A stretch of DNA of 64,000 bases from Paracoccaceae bacterium (GCA_024742695.1 JANSXY010000018.1:1-64000), one strand, 5' to 3'. Positions 34,328 through 43,091 are shown, counted from the first letter of the stretch. Notes: a model not told the origin generated them from the sequence alone. Program-made: numbers and translations.

Positions 34328-35871
34328 GCCGGTTCGACGCCATCGTGATCGGCGGCGGGATCAACGGCCTGGTCGCGGCGGCGGTGCTGGGCCGGCGCGG
34401 CAGATCGGTCTGCCTGCTGGAACGGTCGGACCGTCTGGGCGGCATGGCCGGCGCCGAGGGCGCCTATCCGCGCATGGCGCACCTGCTTTACAATCTCGGG
34501 CCGCTCGTGCGGAAAGACATCGGCCTCGGCGCCCGAGACTGGCCGTTCCGCACCGTCGCCCTGCCGACGGTGGCGCTGAACCCCGGCGGCGCGCATGTCC
34601 GCATCGACGGGACCGAGGCGCGGTTCGTCGACGGGCGGCCGCATCCCGATGCCGCGGCCTACCGCGCGCTCGTCACCCGGCTGGGCGGCTACGGCGCGCT
34701 TCTGCGCCGGCTGGCCGAGGCCCCGCCACCGGGGGGCGACGCGGCCTGGACCGATCCCGCCGCCCTGAAACAGATGCTGCGGCTGGGCGGGTTCGGCCGC
34801 GCGCTGCGGCAGATGGGCAAGGCGGAAATGCGCGGCTTCCTGAAAGTGTTGCTGTCGAACGCCTACGACCTGATCCTTGACGAGTTGCCCGACGGCCCGC
34901 TGGCCGGGGCGCTGGCCGCCGACGCGGTGCGCGGGCTGGCGATGGGGCCGCGGTCCCCCGGCACGGTGTTCAGCCTCGTCTACCGGCACGGCCATGGCGG
35001 CACGGTCAGCCTGCCGGTCGGCGGCATGGCCGCCGTCGTCGCCGCGCTGGCCGAGGCCGCCAGGGCGGCCGGCGCGACGATCCGCACCGGCACCGCGGCC
35101 GCGCGGCTTCTGTGCGAGGGCGACCGCGTGATCGGGGTCGAGACCGGTGCGGGCGAGGTGCTGATGGCATCGCGCGTGCTGTCCAGCGCCGCGCCGCTCG
35201 CCACCGCGCGGATGGCCGGGCTCGACAGGTTCGACATCGAGGCATCGCGCAGGATGCGGCTGATCCGGGCCCGCGGCACGGTGGCCAAGATCAACCTGCG
35301 TCTTTCCGCCCTGCCCCGGATCGACGGCCTGCCCGACGACCTGCTGGGCGCGCGCCTGCTGCTCGCCCCCTCGGCCGAGGCGGTGGAGACGGCATTCAAC
35401 CCGGCGAAGTACCGGCAGATGTCGGACGAACCGATCCTCGAGGCGCTGCTGCCCGGCGTCACCGATCCCGCGCAGGACGCCGGTGGCGCCGTCGCGCTGT
35501 CGATCATCGCGCAATACGCGCCGTCGGACCTTGCCGGCGGCTGGACGGATGCGGCGCGCGACCGGCTGCTGGCGGCGGTGGTCGGGCGTCTGGCGGCCGT
35601 CGCGCCCGACCTGCCCGGCCTCGTCGCCGGGGCCGAGGTTCTGTGTCCCGACCGGATCGAGGCGGAAACCGGCGCGCCGGGCGGCCACTGGCACCATGCC
35701 GAACTCGGCCTCGACCAGTTGCTGACGATCCGGCCCGCGAACGGCCTGGGCCACTACGCGATGGGCCTGGCGGGGCTTTATCTTTGCGGCGCCGCGACCC
35801 ATCCGGGCGGCGACGTGATGGGGCTGTCGGGCCGCAACGCGGCACTTGCAGCGCTGGGGGACGGCCCATGA
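34324..35871 (+). CDS. PYROXD2 / phytoene-desaturase-like flavoprotein (subunit 2)
   Basis: A 515-residue relative of the preceding protein. FAD motif AIVIGGGINGLVAAAVLGRRG is followed by LERSDRLGGMAGAEG. A C-terminal GLYLCGAATHPGGDVMGLSG mirrors the partner's end. The middle regions differ strongly, which suggests an old duplication with division of labour, perhaps a heterodimer. It overlaps its neighbours by 4 bases on both sides (ATGA), so the two flavoproteins and the GcvT-like protein are translationally coupled. Its substrate is unknown. Confidence 0.87.
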   Translation: MSRFDAIVIGGGINGLVAAAVLGRRGRSVCLLERSDRLGGMAGAEGAYPRMAHLLYNLGPLVRKDIGLGARDWPFRTVALPTVALNPGGAHVRIDGTEARFVDGRPHPDAAAYRALVTRLGGYGALLRRLAEAPPPGGDAAWTDPAALKQMLRLGGFGRALRQMGKAEMRGFLKVLLSNAYDLILDELPDGPLAGALAADAVRGLAMGPRSPGTVFSLVYRHGHGGTVSLPVGGMAAVVAALAEAARAAGATIRTGTAAARLLCEGDRVIGVETGAGEVLMASRVLSSAAPLATARMAGLDRFDIEASRRMRLIRARGTVAKINLRLSALPRIDGLPDDLLGARLLLAPSAEAVETAFNPAKYRQMSDEPILEALLPGVTDPAQDAGGAVALSIIAQYAPSDLAGGWTDAARDRLLAAVVGRLAAVAPDLPGLVAGAEVLCPDRIEAETGAPGGHWHHAELGLDQLLTIRPANGLGHYAMGLAGLYLCGAATHPGGDVMGLSGRNAALAALGDGP

Positions 35872-37037
35872 GCGTGGTGACCGATCCGAAGACCGGCCTG
35901 ATCGACGGGCCGGTGCATGACCGGCTCGCCGCGCTCAGCCGCGCGCGCGGCTGGTATGGCTGGGCCGGCTATGCCGCGCCCTCGGTGCTCGACACCGTCG
36001 AATTCGAATACTTCGCCCTGCGCAACCAGTGCGCGCTGTTCGACATCTCGCCGATGCACAAGTACCGGCTGACCGGGCCGGACGCGACCGCGGTGCTCAA
36101 CCGCCTCGTCACCCGCGACGTCACCCGCATCCGTCCCGGCCGGGTCGGCTATGCGGTGTGGTGCGACGAGGAAGGCATGGTGATCGACGACGGCACGCTG
36201 TTCCGGCTTGGCGCACAGGACTGGCGGCTGTGCTGCCAGGAACCGATGCTCACCTGGCTGATCGAGGCCGCCTGGGGCTTCGATGCCGAAGTGCGCGACG
36301 AAAGCGATACGCTGGCCGGCCTCGCGCTTCAGGGGCCGACCGCCTTTGCCGTGCTGGAGGCGGCGGGCTGGGACGTGGCCGCGCTTCGGCCCTTCGACCA
36401 CGCCGGGCTTGGCGAGGTGATGATCTCGCGCACCGGCTTCACCGGCGATCTGGGCTACGAGATCTGGATGCCCTGGGCCGACGCGACGGCGGTCTGGGAC
36501 CGGCTGTGGGCGGCCGGGGGGCCCTGGGGCCTGCGCGCCATCGGCTACGCCGCGCTCAACATCGCGCGGATCGAGGCGGGGTTCCTGACCGCCGGGGTCG
36601 ATTTCCAGCCGGTGCACGCCACCGAACGGCTGCACCGCGGGAAAACCCCTTTCGAACTGGGCCTTGGCCGGATGGTCGACATGACCAAGGGTCATTTCAA
36701 CGGCCGCCGGGCGCTGGCGAAGGCAAGGCCGCGCAGCCTTCTCATGCGGGTCGACGTGGAGGGGTTCAAGCCCGCGCAGGGCGCGCTGGTCTATCACCGC
36801 AAGCGCCGCGAGGTCGGCCATGTCACCTCGGGCGTGTGGTCGCCCACGGCGAAGCGCAACATCGCGCTCGCCCATGTCGCCCTGCCCTGGGCGACGCGTA
36901 CCCCGCCCGACCTCTGGGCGGAGATCTACACCCTTGAAGAAGGCCGGTGGGATACCCGGATGGCGCGGCTGACCCCGGTCGAGGGCGCGTTCTTCGCGCC
37001 GCAGCGCGCCCGCGCCACCCCGCCCGGCCGCACCTGA
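35868..37037 (+). CDS. GcvT-like (folate-dependent aminomethyltransferase family) protein
   Basis: A 389-residue protein of the GcvT family. LFDISPMHKYRLTGPDATAV, then ISRTGFTGDLGYEIWMPWAD and IEAGFLTAGVDFQP are family hallmarks, with GHVTSGVWSPT in the C-terminal barrel. Such proteins move a methylene or methyl group from an amine (or DMSP) to tetrahydrofolate. Downstream of two flavoproteins, it would capture the one-carbon unit released by oxidative N-demethylation as methylene-tetrahydrofolate. It is not the glycine cleavage T protein, as no gcvH or gcvP is near. The 4-base overlap with the preceding gene implies coupled translation. Confidence 0.9.
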   Translation: MSVVTDPKTGLIDGPVHDRLAALSRARGWYGWAGYAAPSVLDTVEFEYFALRNQCALFDISPMHKYRLTGPDATAVLNRLVTRDVTRIRPGRVGYAVWCDEEGMVIDDGTLFRLGAQDWRLCCQEPMLTWLIEAAWGFDAEVRDESDTLAGLALQGPTAFAVLEAAGWDVAALRPFDHAGLGEVMISRTGFTGDLGYEIWMPWADATAVWDRLWAAGGPWGLRAIGYAALNIARIEAGFLTAGVDFQPVHATERLHRGKTPFELGLGRMVDMTKGHFNGRRALAKARPRSLLMRVDVEGFKPAQGALVYHRKRREVGHVTSGVWSPTAKRNIALAHVALPWATRTPPDLWAEIYTLEEGRWDTRMARLTPVEGAFFAPQRARATPPGRT

Positions 37038-37053
37038 CGCGATGGAGAGCAAG

Positions 37054-38433
37054 ATGACGACGACGCCCAACACCCCCACCGGGGCCGACCTGACCGCCTG
37101 GGACCGCGACCATCACCTGCATCCGTGGGAAGCGCTGGAAGACTGGCAGAACGAGGAATACATGCGCGTCAGCGGCGCGCGCGGCATCCATGTCTGGGAC
37201 GACAGCGGCAAACGCTACATGGACGGGCCGGGGGGGATGTGGTGCGTCCAGATCGGATATGGCCGCAAGGAAATGGCCGACGCCATCGCCCGCCAGGTGA
37301 TGGACATGCCCTATGCCTCGCCCTGGTCCTTCACCTCGGGCCCCGCGGCCGAACTTGCCGGGCGGCTGGCGGCGATGGCGCCGGGCGATCTCAACACCGT
37401 GCATTTCACCACCGGCGGCTCCACGGCGGTGGATACGGCGATCCGCACCGCGCTGTTCATGCACGAGATCGCGGGGAACCCGGACAAGACCATCGTGATT
37501 TCCCGCGAGAAGGCCTATCACGGTTCGACCTACCTCGCCTCCACCGTCACCGGGAAGGAACGCTTCAAGACCAAGTTCCAGAAGGCCGACGACCTCGTGC
37601 GGTTCCTGCCCGACGTGAACCCGTACCGCCGCCCCGAGGGCATGAGCCTGGAGGACTGGTGCGACGCCAAGGTCGCCGATCTCGAGGCCCTGATCGCGGC
37701 AGAGGGCGCCGGGAGGATCGCCGCCTTCATCGCCGAACCGATCCTGTGTTCGGGCGGCGTGATCGTGCCGCCGCCGGGCTATCACCGCCGCACCGCCGAG
37801 ATCTGCTGCGCGAACGACATTCTCTACATCTCCGACGAGGTGGTGACGGGGTTCGGGCGGCTGGGGCACTGGTTCGCCTCGGAAGAGGTATTCGACATCG
37901 TGCCCGACATGATCACCTGCGCGAAGGGGCTGACCTCGGGCTACATCCCGCTGGGCGCCTGCATCATCTCCGACCGGGTGATGCAACGGATGGCCGATGC
38001 CGGCGGCAAGGAGGTGTTCTACAATGGCTATACCTATGCCGCCCATCCGGTCGGCTGCGCCGCGGCGCTGAAGAACATCGAGATCATGGAGCGCGAGGAC
38101 ATCCTCGGCCATGTCCGCCGCGTCACGCCGAAGTTCCAGGGCCGGATGCAGGCCTTGCAGGACGAATTCCCGATCGTCGGCGATGCCCGCGGCATGGGGC
38201 TTCTGGGTTGCCTCGAATGCCGTCCCGACCTCGGCCAGGAGGACTACGCCAGGCACCTGCAATTCGGCGCCAAGCTCGACAGGGCCTGCGAGGAGATGGG
38301 GCTCTTGCTGCGCCCGTTCGGCAACATGGCGGTGTTCTCGCCACCCCTGGTGATCACCGAGGCGCAGATCGACGAGATGTTCGACATCATGAGAAAGGGG
38401 CTCGTGAAGCTGAGCCGGGACTACGATGCCTGA
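37054..38433 (+). CDS. class III (omega-amino) PLP aminotransferase
   Basis: A PLP-dependent transaminase, 459 residues. HFTTGGSTAVDTAIRTAL is the cofactor-phosphate loop region, YISDEVVTGFGRLG carries the Asp contacting the PLP ring, and DMITCAKGLTSGYIPLGA the Schiff-base Lys. The profile is that of omega-amino acid:pyruvate, putrescine or taurine aminotransferases. The ATG at 37054 is preceded by GGAGAG; an ATG at 37042 adds four residues. In this operon it probably removes the amino group from the product of demethylation, or loads one for salvage; the substrate is not known. Confidence 0.93.
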   Translation: MTTTPNTPTGADLTAWDRDHHLHPWEALEDWQNEEYMRVSGARGIHVWDDSGKRYMDGPGGMWCVQIGYGRKEMADAIARQVMDMPYASPWSFTSGPAAELAGRLAAMAPGDLNTVHFTTGGSTAVDTAIRTALFMHEIAGNPDKTIVISREKAYHGSTYLASTVTGKERFKTKFQKADDLVRFLPDVNPYRRPEGMSLEDWCDAKVADLEALIAAEGAGRIAAFIAEPILCSGGVIVPPPGYHRRTAEICCANDILYISDEVVTGFGRLGHWFASEEVFDIVPDMITCAKGLTSGYIPLGACIISDRVMQRMADAGGKEVFYNGYTYAAHPVGCAAALKNIEIMEREDILGHVRRVTPKFQGRMQALQDEFPIVGDARGMGLLGCLECRPDLGQEDYARHLQFGAKLDRACEEMGLLLRPFGNMAVFSPPLVITEAQIDEMFDIMRKGLVKLSRDYDA

Positions 38434-39217
38434 GATCGCGCGCCTTCCCGCCGACACCGATGCCGTCGCCGACACGCTTCTCGCGGAGGGCGGCGTGATC
38501 GTGGAAACCCTCGCCCCGGCCGATCTTCTCGACCGGATCATCGCCGACCTGCGTGGCCCGTTCGACGAAAAGGGCCACAGGTTCGCCAACGATTTCAACG
38601 GCTACAAGACGCTCCGGCTGGGCGCGATCCTTGCCCTCAGCCGCGCCGCGGCCGATCTGATCGCGCATCCCCTGGTCCTTGGCGTCGCCGACCGGGTGCT
38701 GAAACGGCATTGCGTCAACTACCGGATCGGCTCTTCCACCGCGATCGAGATCCTGCCCGGCGAAAAGGCGCAGGTTCTGCATCGCGACGACGATTTCTAC
38801 CCGATCCGGATTCCGGGCGTGGAGTTCCAGATCTCGGCGATGTGGGCGCTCGACGATTTCACCGAGGAAAACGGCGCGACCCGCGTGGTGCCCGGCTCGC
38901 AGGATCTGCGCCCCATCGACGCGATCGGCGAGGCCGAGATCACGCAGGCGGCGATGCCGCGCGGATCGGTGCTGTTCTACCTCGGCGGCACCGTCCATGC
39001 CGGCGGCGCCAACCGCTCGCCGGCGCCGCGTACCGGGCTGATAACCACCTATTCGCTGGGCTGGCTCAGGCAGGAAGAGAACATGTACCTGGCGATCCCG
39101 CGCGAGGTCGCCGACAGCTACCCCGACCCGATCCGGCGGCTGATGGGCTACCAGTCGCATGGACCGGCGCTGGGCGTCTGGCCCGGCGATCCCGACGGGC
39201 ACTGGTACGATTCCTGA
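38426..39217 (+). CDS. phytanoyl-CoA-dioxygenase-family (Fe/2-oxoglutarate) oxygenase
   Basis: A 263-residue protein of the PhyH superfamily. The iron facial triad is visible as HRDD in AQVLHRDDDFYP and the distal His in GGTVHAGGANRS. The 2-oxoglutarate Arg follows in PAPRTGLITTYS. PhyH relatives hydroxylate many small molecules (ectoine, betaine-like amines, phosphonates). It overlaps the aminotransferase stop by 8 bases and ends the operon, so hydroxylation of the same unknown amine-derived substrate, perhaps as an oxidative demethylation or tailoring step, is inferred. Confidence 0.9.
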   Translation: MPEIARLPADTDAVADTLLAEGGVIVETLAPADLLDRIIADLRGPFDEKGHRFANDFNGYKTLRLGAILALSRAAADLIAHPLVLGVADRVLKRHCVNYRIGSSTAIEILPGEKAQVLHRDDDFYPIRIPGVEFQISAMWALDDFTEENGATRVVPGSQDLRPIDAIGEAEITQAAMPRGSVLFYLGGTVHAGGANRSPAPRTGLITTYSLGWLRQEENMYLAIPREVADSYPDPIRRLMGYQSHGPALGVWPGDPDGHWYDS

Positions 39218-39235
39218 GGCCGGCACCCGCGGCCG

Positions 39236-40015
39236 TCACCCCGGCTTCCGCCCCCGGATATGGTGCGGGCAATGCTCGCCGCTTTGCAACACGCCCACCA
39301 GCTTGGCCCAGACCTCGACCTGGTGGGCGATGAACTCGGCCCCGTGCCGCGCCTCCAGGTCCGGCCGGTTCGGGCCGTCCAGCCAGGCCAGTTCCCTTGC
39401 CGCGACGACGGCGTACCACGGGTTGCGGTTGACCAGTTCGACATCGACGAACCCCGCCGCTTCCATCGCCCGGCGGTAACTGTCGGGCGAGGCCATCGCG
39501 AACTCCAGCGCCTCGGCCCTGATGTAATCCGCCATCTGCGCCGAAGGTTCGCCGTCATGCGCGATCAGCCAGTCCGAGGCCGCGAAGCGCCCGCCGGGCT
39601 TCAGCACCCGGAACGCCTCGGCCGCCATCGCCGCCTTGTCGGGGATGTGGATGATCGAGTCCTTGGAAAACACCACGTCGAAGCGTTCGCCCGGAAACGG
39701 GAACGGCCCCGGCACGACCTTGGTGATCGTCACCCGGTCGGCAACGCCGGCGGCCTCGGCGCGGGCGCGGGCGGCGGCGCAGACCGGGTCTTCCACGTCG
39801 ATCCCGGTGACATGCGCCGCGCCGTGGTCGCGGGCCAGCAGAACCGCGCAGGCCCCCGATCCGCAGCCGATATCCATCACCTCGCGCCCCGCGATATCGA
39901 CCCCGTCGAGCACCCGCGCCACCTCTTCCGCCCCGCCGGGCGACAGGAACCCCTCGCCCCACATCTCCTCCAGAAAGGCGATATGCTTGTCGTCGTAGAG
40001 ATCCTCGTCGGCCAT
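39236..40015 (-). CDS. SAM-dependent methyltransferase, phosphoethanolamine-methyltransferase-like
   Basis: A 259-residue class I methyltransferase. The opening (YDDKHIAFLEEMWGEGFLSP GGA) is like the start of phosphoethanolamine N-methyltransferases. SAM motif I is VMDIGCGSGACAVLLAR (about residues 46-62), then GIDVEDP. FSKDSIIHIPDK and LKPGGRFAASDWL follow. The methyl acceptor could be an amine or phosphoamine. It is divergent from the dimethylglycine/sarcosine-dehydrogenase-like gene and shares its operator region, so it may be coregulated with demethylation. Convergent with the PhyH operon, only 18 bases away. Confidence 0.85.
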   Translation of the reverse strand: MADEDLYDDKHIAFLEEMWGEGFLSPGGAEEVARVLDGVDIAGREVMDIGCGSGACAVLLARDHGAAHVTGIDVEDPVCAAARARAEAAGVADRVTITKVVPGPFPFPGERFDVVFSKDSIIHIPDKAAMAAEAFRVLKPGGRFAASDWLIAHDGEPSAQMADYIRAEALEFAMASPDSYRRAMEAAGFVDVELVNRNPWYAVVAARELAWLDGPNRPDLEARHGAEFIAHQVEVWAKLVGVLQSGEHCPHHIRGRKPG

Positions 40016-40115
40016 GCCACCCTCCCTGGTCCCGCAACGCCCAGCTTCCCCCCATTTCCGGGCCCCGACAAGCCTTTTGAAACGGCGGTCGCCGACGATC
40101 CGGCGCCCTGCCCAC

Positions 40116-40140
40116 TGAATGGTCGTTCAATCAATTGAAT
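40116..40140. promoter_or_regulatory. second copy of the compound operator
   Basis: TGAATGGTCGTTCAATCA followed by ATTGAAT lies in the divergent gap between the methyltransferase and the dimethylglycine-dehydrogenase-like gene. Aligned to 28711-28734 it differs at one internal base and has one extra A in the spacer. It includes the paired arms TTCAAT and ATTGAA. It is probably bound by the same BetI-like regulator. Confidence 0.8.
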
Positions 40141-40196
40141 CGCGACCCGGCCCTTGCTACCGCTTGCAGGGACGAGGCCAGAACGGGATCAGCGCG

Positions 40197-42656
40197 ATGA
40201 CGGATATCCTGCCCACCCACGCCCGGACGGTGATCATCGGCGGCGGTTCGATCGGCGCGAACACCGCCTACCACCTGACGAAACTGGGCCATGCGGATGT
40301 CGTGGTGCTGGAACAGGGGCAACTGACCTCGGGCACGACATGGCACGCCGCCGGCCTGATCGTCGCCGGCCTGCTGAAATCCGAGGCGGACTGCGCGATC
40401 TACACCCACGGCCGCGAACTCTACGCCAGTCTCGAGGCCGAAACCGGCGTCTCCACCGGGTTTCGCCGCGTCGGCTACCTGCAGATCGCCAACAACGACG
40501 AACGCGTGCACGAGATGCGCCGCACAGCCGCCTTCATGCGCCGCTTCGGCATCCATTACGAAGAGGTGTCGCCCGCCGAGGCGCAGCAGATGTTCCCGAT
40601 CGGCGACCTGTCGGACGTCAAGGCCGCGTTCCACATCGCCGAGGACGGCCGCGCCAACCCGGTGGACGTCACGATGTCGCTGGCCCGCGGCGCCCGCAAC
40701 CGCGGCGCGCGGTTCTTCGAGGGCGTGCGGGTGGATGAGATCGTCGTGACGAACGGCACCGCAACCGGCGTACGCTGCGCGGATGGCCAGACGATCCGGG
40801 CCGAGAACGTGGTGATCTGCGGCGGCATGTGGTCGCGCCAGCTGGGCGCGAAGGCCGGCATCAACCTGCCGCTGCAGGCCGCCGAACACTACTACCTGAT
40901 CACCGAGGCGATCCCCGGCCTGCCGCGCGACCTGCCGGTGCTCGAAGACCCGTCGACCTGGACCTATTACCGCGAGGAGGTCGGCGGCATGATGCTGGGC
41001 CTGTTCGAACCGAAGGGCGCGGCCTGGAAGCTTGACGGCATCCCCGAGGAGTTCTGCTTCGGCGAGATCGAGCCGGACTGGGACCGCGTCGGCCCCGACC
41101 TCGAAAAGGCCTATTCGCGGGTGCCGGAAACGATGAACTACGGCGTGAAGAAGCTGTTCTGCGGTCCCGAAAGCTTCACCCCCGATCTCGCGCCGCTGGT
41201 CGGCCCCACGCCCGAGGTCCGCAACTGCTGGGTCGCCTGCGGGATGAACTCGCTGGGTATCCTGAACGGCGCGGGCACCGGCATGGTGCTGGCGCACTGG
41301 ATCGTCGACGGGCTGCCGCCGCTGGACGTGACCGGCATCAACGTCAACCGGTTTTCCCGCTCGATGGCCACCCCCGCGTTCCGCCGCGACCGGACGCCGG
41401 AACTGCTGGGCAAATCCTTCGGCCAGCATTTCCCGAACGAGGGCTTCAAGACCGCCCGCGGCGTCAAGCGGTCGGTCCTTTACGACCGGCTGAAGGCCGC
41501 CGGCGCGCATTTCACCGAGGGCCACGGCTGGGAACAGCCCGACTGGTTCGCACCGACGCCGGAGCAGGCGACGGTGGCGCGCTATTCCTGGTTCCGGCAG
41601 AACTGGTTCGACTGGCACGCCGCCGAACACCGCGCCGCGCGCGAGGATGTCATCGTGATGGACATGTCGTCGATGGCCTGCTTCCTCGTTCAGGGCCGCG
41701 ACGCCTGCGCGGCCCTGTCGCGGCTGTCGTGCAACGAGGTCGACGTGCCGGCCGGCCGCGTCGTCTACACCGCCTGGACCAACGAGCGCGGCGGGTTCGA
41801 GGCCGATCTCACCGTGACGCGGCTTGCCGAGGACCGGTTCATGGTCGTCGTCGGCGAAAACAGCCACGGCCATACCGAGATGCGGCTGCGCCGCCATATC
41901 GGGCCGGACGAATTCGTCACCGTCACCGATGTCACCGCCGGGCGCACCCAGATCAACGTGCACGGCCCGAAATCGCGCGACCTGCTGCAACGGATTTCCG
42001 GCGCGGACCTGTCGAACGCGGGCTTTCCCTACATGACCGCGCGCGAGATCGACATCGGCTATGCCAGCGTTCTGGCGTTCCGCGTCACCTTCGTCGGCGA
42101 ACTGGGCTGGGAGTTGCACGTGCCGGCCACCCAGGCGGTGCAGGTCTACGACCTGATCGTCGGGGCCGGGCGCGACCTCGGCCTGCGCAACGCCGGGATG
42201 CAGACGCTGAATTCGCTGAGGCTGGAAAAGGCCTATCGCGACTTCGGCATCGACCTCGACAACACCGACAACCCGATCGAGGCCGGGCTTGGCTTTGCCG
42301 TGAAACTGGACAAGCCCGGCGGCTTCATCGGCCGCGACGCGCTGGCCGCGATCAAGGCGCAGGGCACGCCGAAAACCCGGATGCTGCAATTCCTGCTCAC
42401 CGATCCCGAACCGCTGATGCACGGCAAGGAGATGATCCGGCTGGGCGAGCGCGAGGTCGGCTACATCCAGGTCGGCGGCTACGGCCACACGCTGGGCGGC
42501 GCGGTCGGCATCGGCTTCGTCGAGCTTGACGAACCGGTGACGGCCGAGATCGTGGCGCGGGGCCCCTGGCGGATCGACATCGCCGGGGCGCGGCACGAGG
42601 CCATCGCCTCGCTCAGGCCGCTTTACGATCCGGCGCTGGAAAAGGTGAAGGCCTGA
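40197..42656 (+). CDS. dimethylglycine/sarcosine-dehydrogenase-like flavoenzyme
   Basis: An 819-residue FAD enzyme with a DAO domain (TVIIGGGSIGANTAYHLTKLG at residues 11-31) fused to a folate-binding GcvT-type domain in the second half (INVHGPKSRDLLQRISG, FVGELGWELHVP). His50 in TTWHAAGL is the residue that carries covalent 8-alpha-histidyl FAD in dimethylglycine and sarcosine dehydrogenases. It oxidatively removes an N-methyl group and delivers it to tetrahydrofolate. Both substrates remain possible. I chose the ATG at 40197; upstream in-frame sequence overlaps the operator and is unlikely to be coding. Confidence 0.93.
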   Translation: MTDILPTHARTVIIGGGSIGANTAYHLTKLGHADVVVLEQGQLTSGTTWHAAGLIVAGLLKSEADCAIYTHGRELYASLEAETGVSTGFRRVGYLQIANNDERVHEMRRTAAFMRRFGIHYEEVSPAEAQQMFPIGDLSDVKAAFHIAEDGRANPVDVTMSLARGARNRGARFFEGVRVDEIVVTNGTATGVRCADGQTIRAENVVICGGMWSRQLGAKAGINLPLQAAEHYYLITEAIPGLPRDLPVLEDPSTWTYYREEVGGMMLGLFEPKGAAWKLDGIPEEFCFGEIEPDWDRVGPDLEKAYSRVPETMNYGVKKLFCGPESFTPDLAPLVGPTPEVRNCWVACGMNSLGILNGAGTGMVLAHWIVDGLPPLDVTGINVNRFSRSMATPAFRRDRTPELLGKSFGQHFPNEGFKTARGVKRSVLYDRLKAAGAHFTEGHGWEQPDWFAPTPEQATVARYSWFRQNWFDWHAAEHRAAREDVIVMDMSSMACFLVQGRDACAALSRLSCNEVDVPAGRVVYTAWTNERGGFEADLTVTRLAEDRFMVVVGENSHGHTEMRLRRHIGPDEFVTVTDVTAGRTQINVHGPKSRDLLQRISGADLSNAGFPYMTAREIDIGYASVLAFRVTFVGELGWELHVPATQAVQVYDLIVGAGRDLGLRNAGMQTLNSLRLEKAYRDFGIDLDNTDNPIEAGLGFAVKLDKPGGFIGRDALAAIKAQGTPKTRMLQFLLTDPEPLMHGKEMIRLGEREVGYIQVGGYGHTLGGAVGIGFVELDEPVTAEIVARGPWRIDIAGARHEAIASLRPLYDPALEKVKA

Positions 42657-42671
42657 GCCCGGCCGCCCGCG

Positions 42672-43091
42672 TCAAGCCAATCGCGACAGTAGCGCGACCA
42701 GCCGGGCGCGTTCGCGTGGCGACAGCGGCACCAGCGTCCGGTCCGACACCTCAAGCGCGGTATCCTTCGTCGCCTCGAACAGCGCCCGACCGCTGTCCGA
42801 CAGCGTCACGGTCAGCCGACGCCGGTCGTCGGGGTCCGGCACCGTCTCGACCAGCCCCTGCCGGACCAGCCGGTCGACCACGCCCTTGATCGTCGCCGCA
42901 TCCATCGAGGTCGCCCGCCCCAGCCGGTTTTGCGACATCGGCCCGATCTCGGCCAGCCGGGCCAGCGCCGCGAACTGCATCGCCGTCACCGCCGGGATCG
43001 CCTCGGAAAAGATCGCAAGGTGCCGCTGGGTGACGCGCCGCAGCAGGTAGCCGATCTGTTCGTCGAGCACGTATGGCGCATCTTCGGTCAT
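42672..43091 (-). CDS. MarR-family transcriptional regulator
   Basis: A 139-residue dimeric winged-helix repressor. AMQFAALARLAEIGPMSQNR and LGRATSMDAATIKGVVDRLVRQGLVE form the HTH, and VPDPDDRRRLTVTLSDSG the wing. MarR proteins of this kind typically release DNA on binding a small aromatic or heterocyclic ligand. It is divergent from the molybdenum-hydroxylase operon, and the operator-like motif at 43171-43184 lies between them. It is therefore the likely regulator of the whole 43-59 kb cluster. Confidence 0.93.
   Translation of the reverse strand: MTEDAPYVLDEQIGYLLRRVTQRHLAIFSEAIPAVTAMQFAALARLAEIGPMSQNRLGRATSMDAATIKGVVDRLVRQGLVETVPDPDDRRRLTVTLSDSGRALFEATKDTALEVSDRTLVPLSPRERARLVALLSRLA

Noticed and set aside
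32690-35871. Carotenoid biosynthesis genes (phytoene desaturase pair)
   Set aside because: No phytoene synthase, geranylgeranyl synthase or other carotenoid genes are near, and the operon continues into GcvT, aminotransferase and PhyH genes under a BetI-like regulator.
40131-42596. A long open frame (over 800 codons) on the minus strand opposite the dimethylglycine-dehydrogenase-like gene
   Set aside because: It mirrors the codon pattern of a convincing flavoenzyme on the plus strand, has no recognisable motifs and is His/Arg/Gln-rich, as expected for antisense frames in ~70 % GC DNA.
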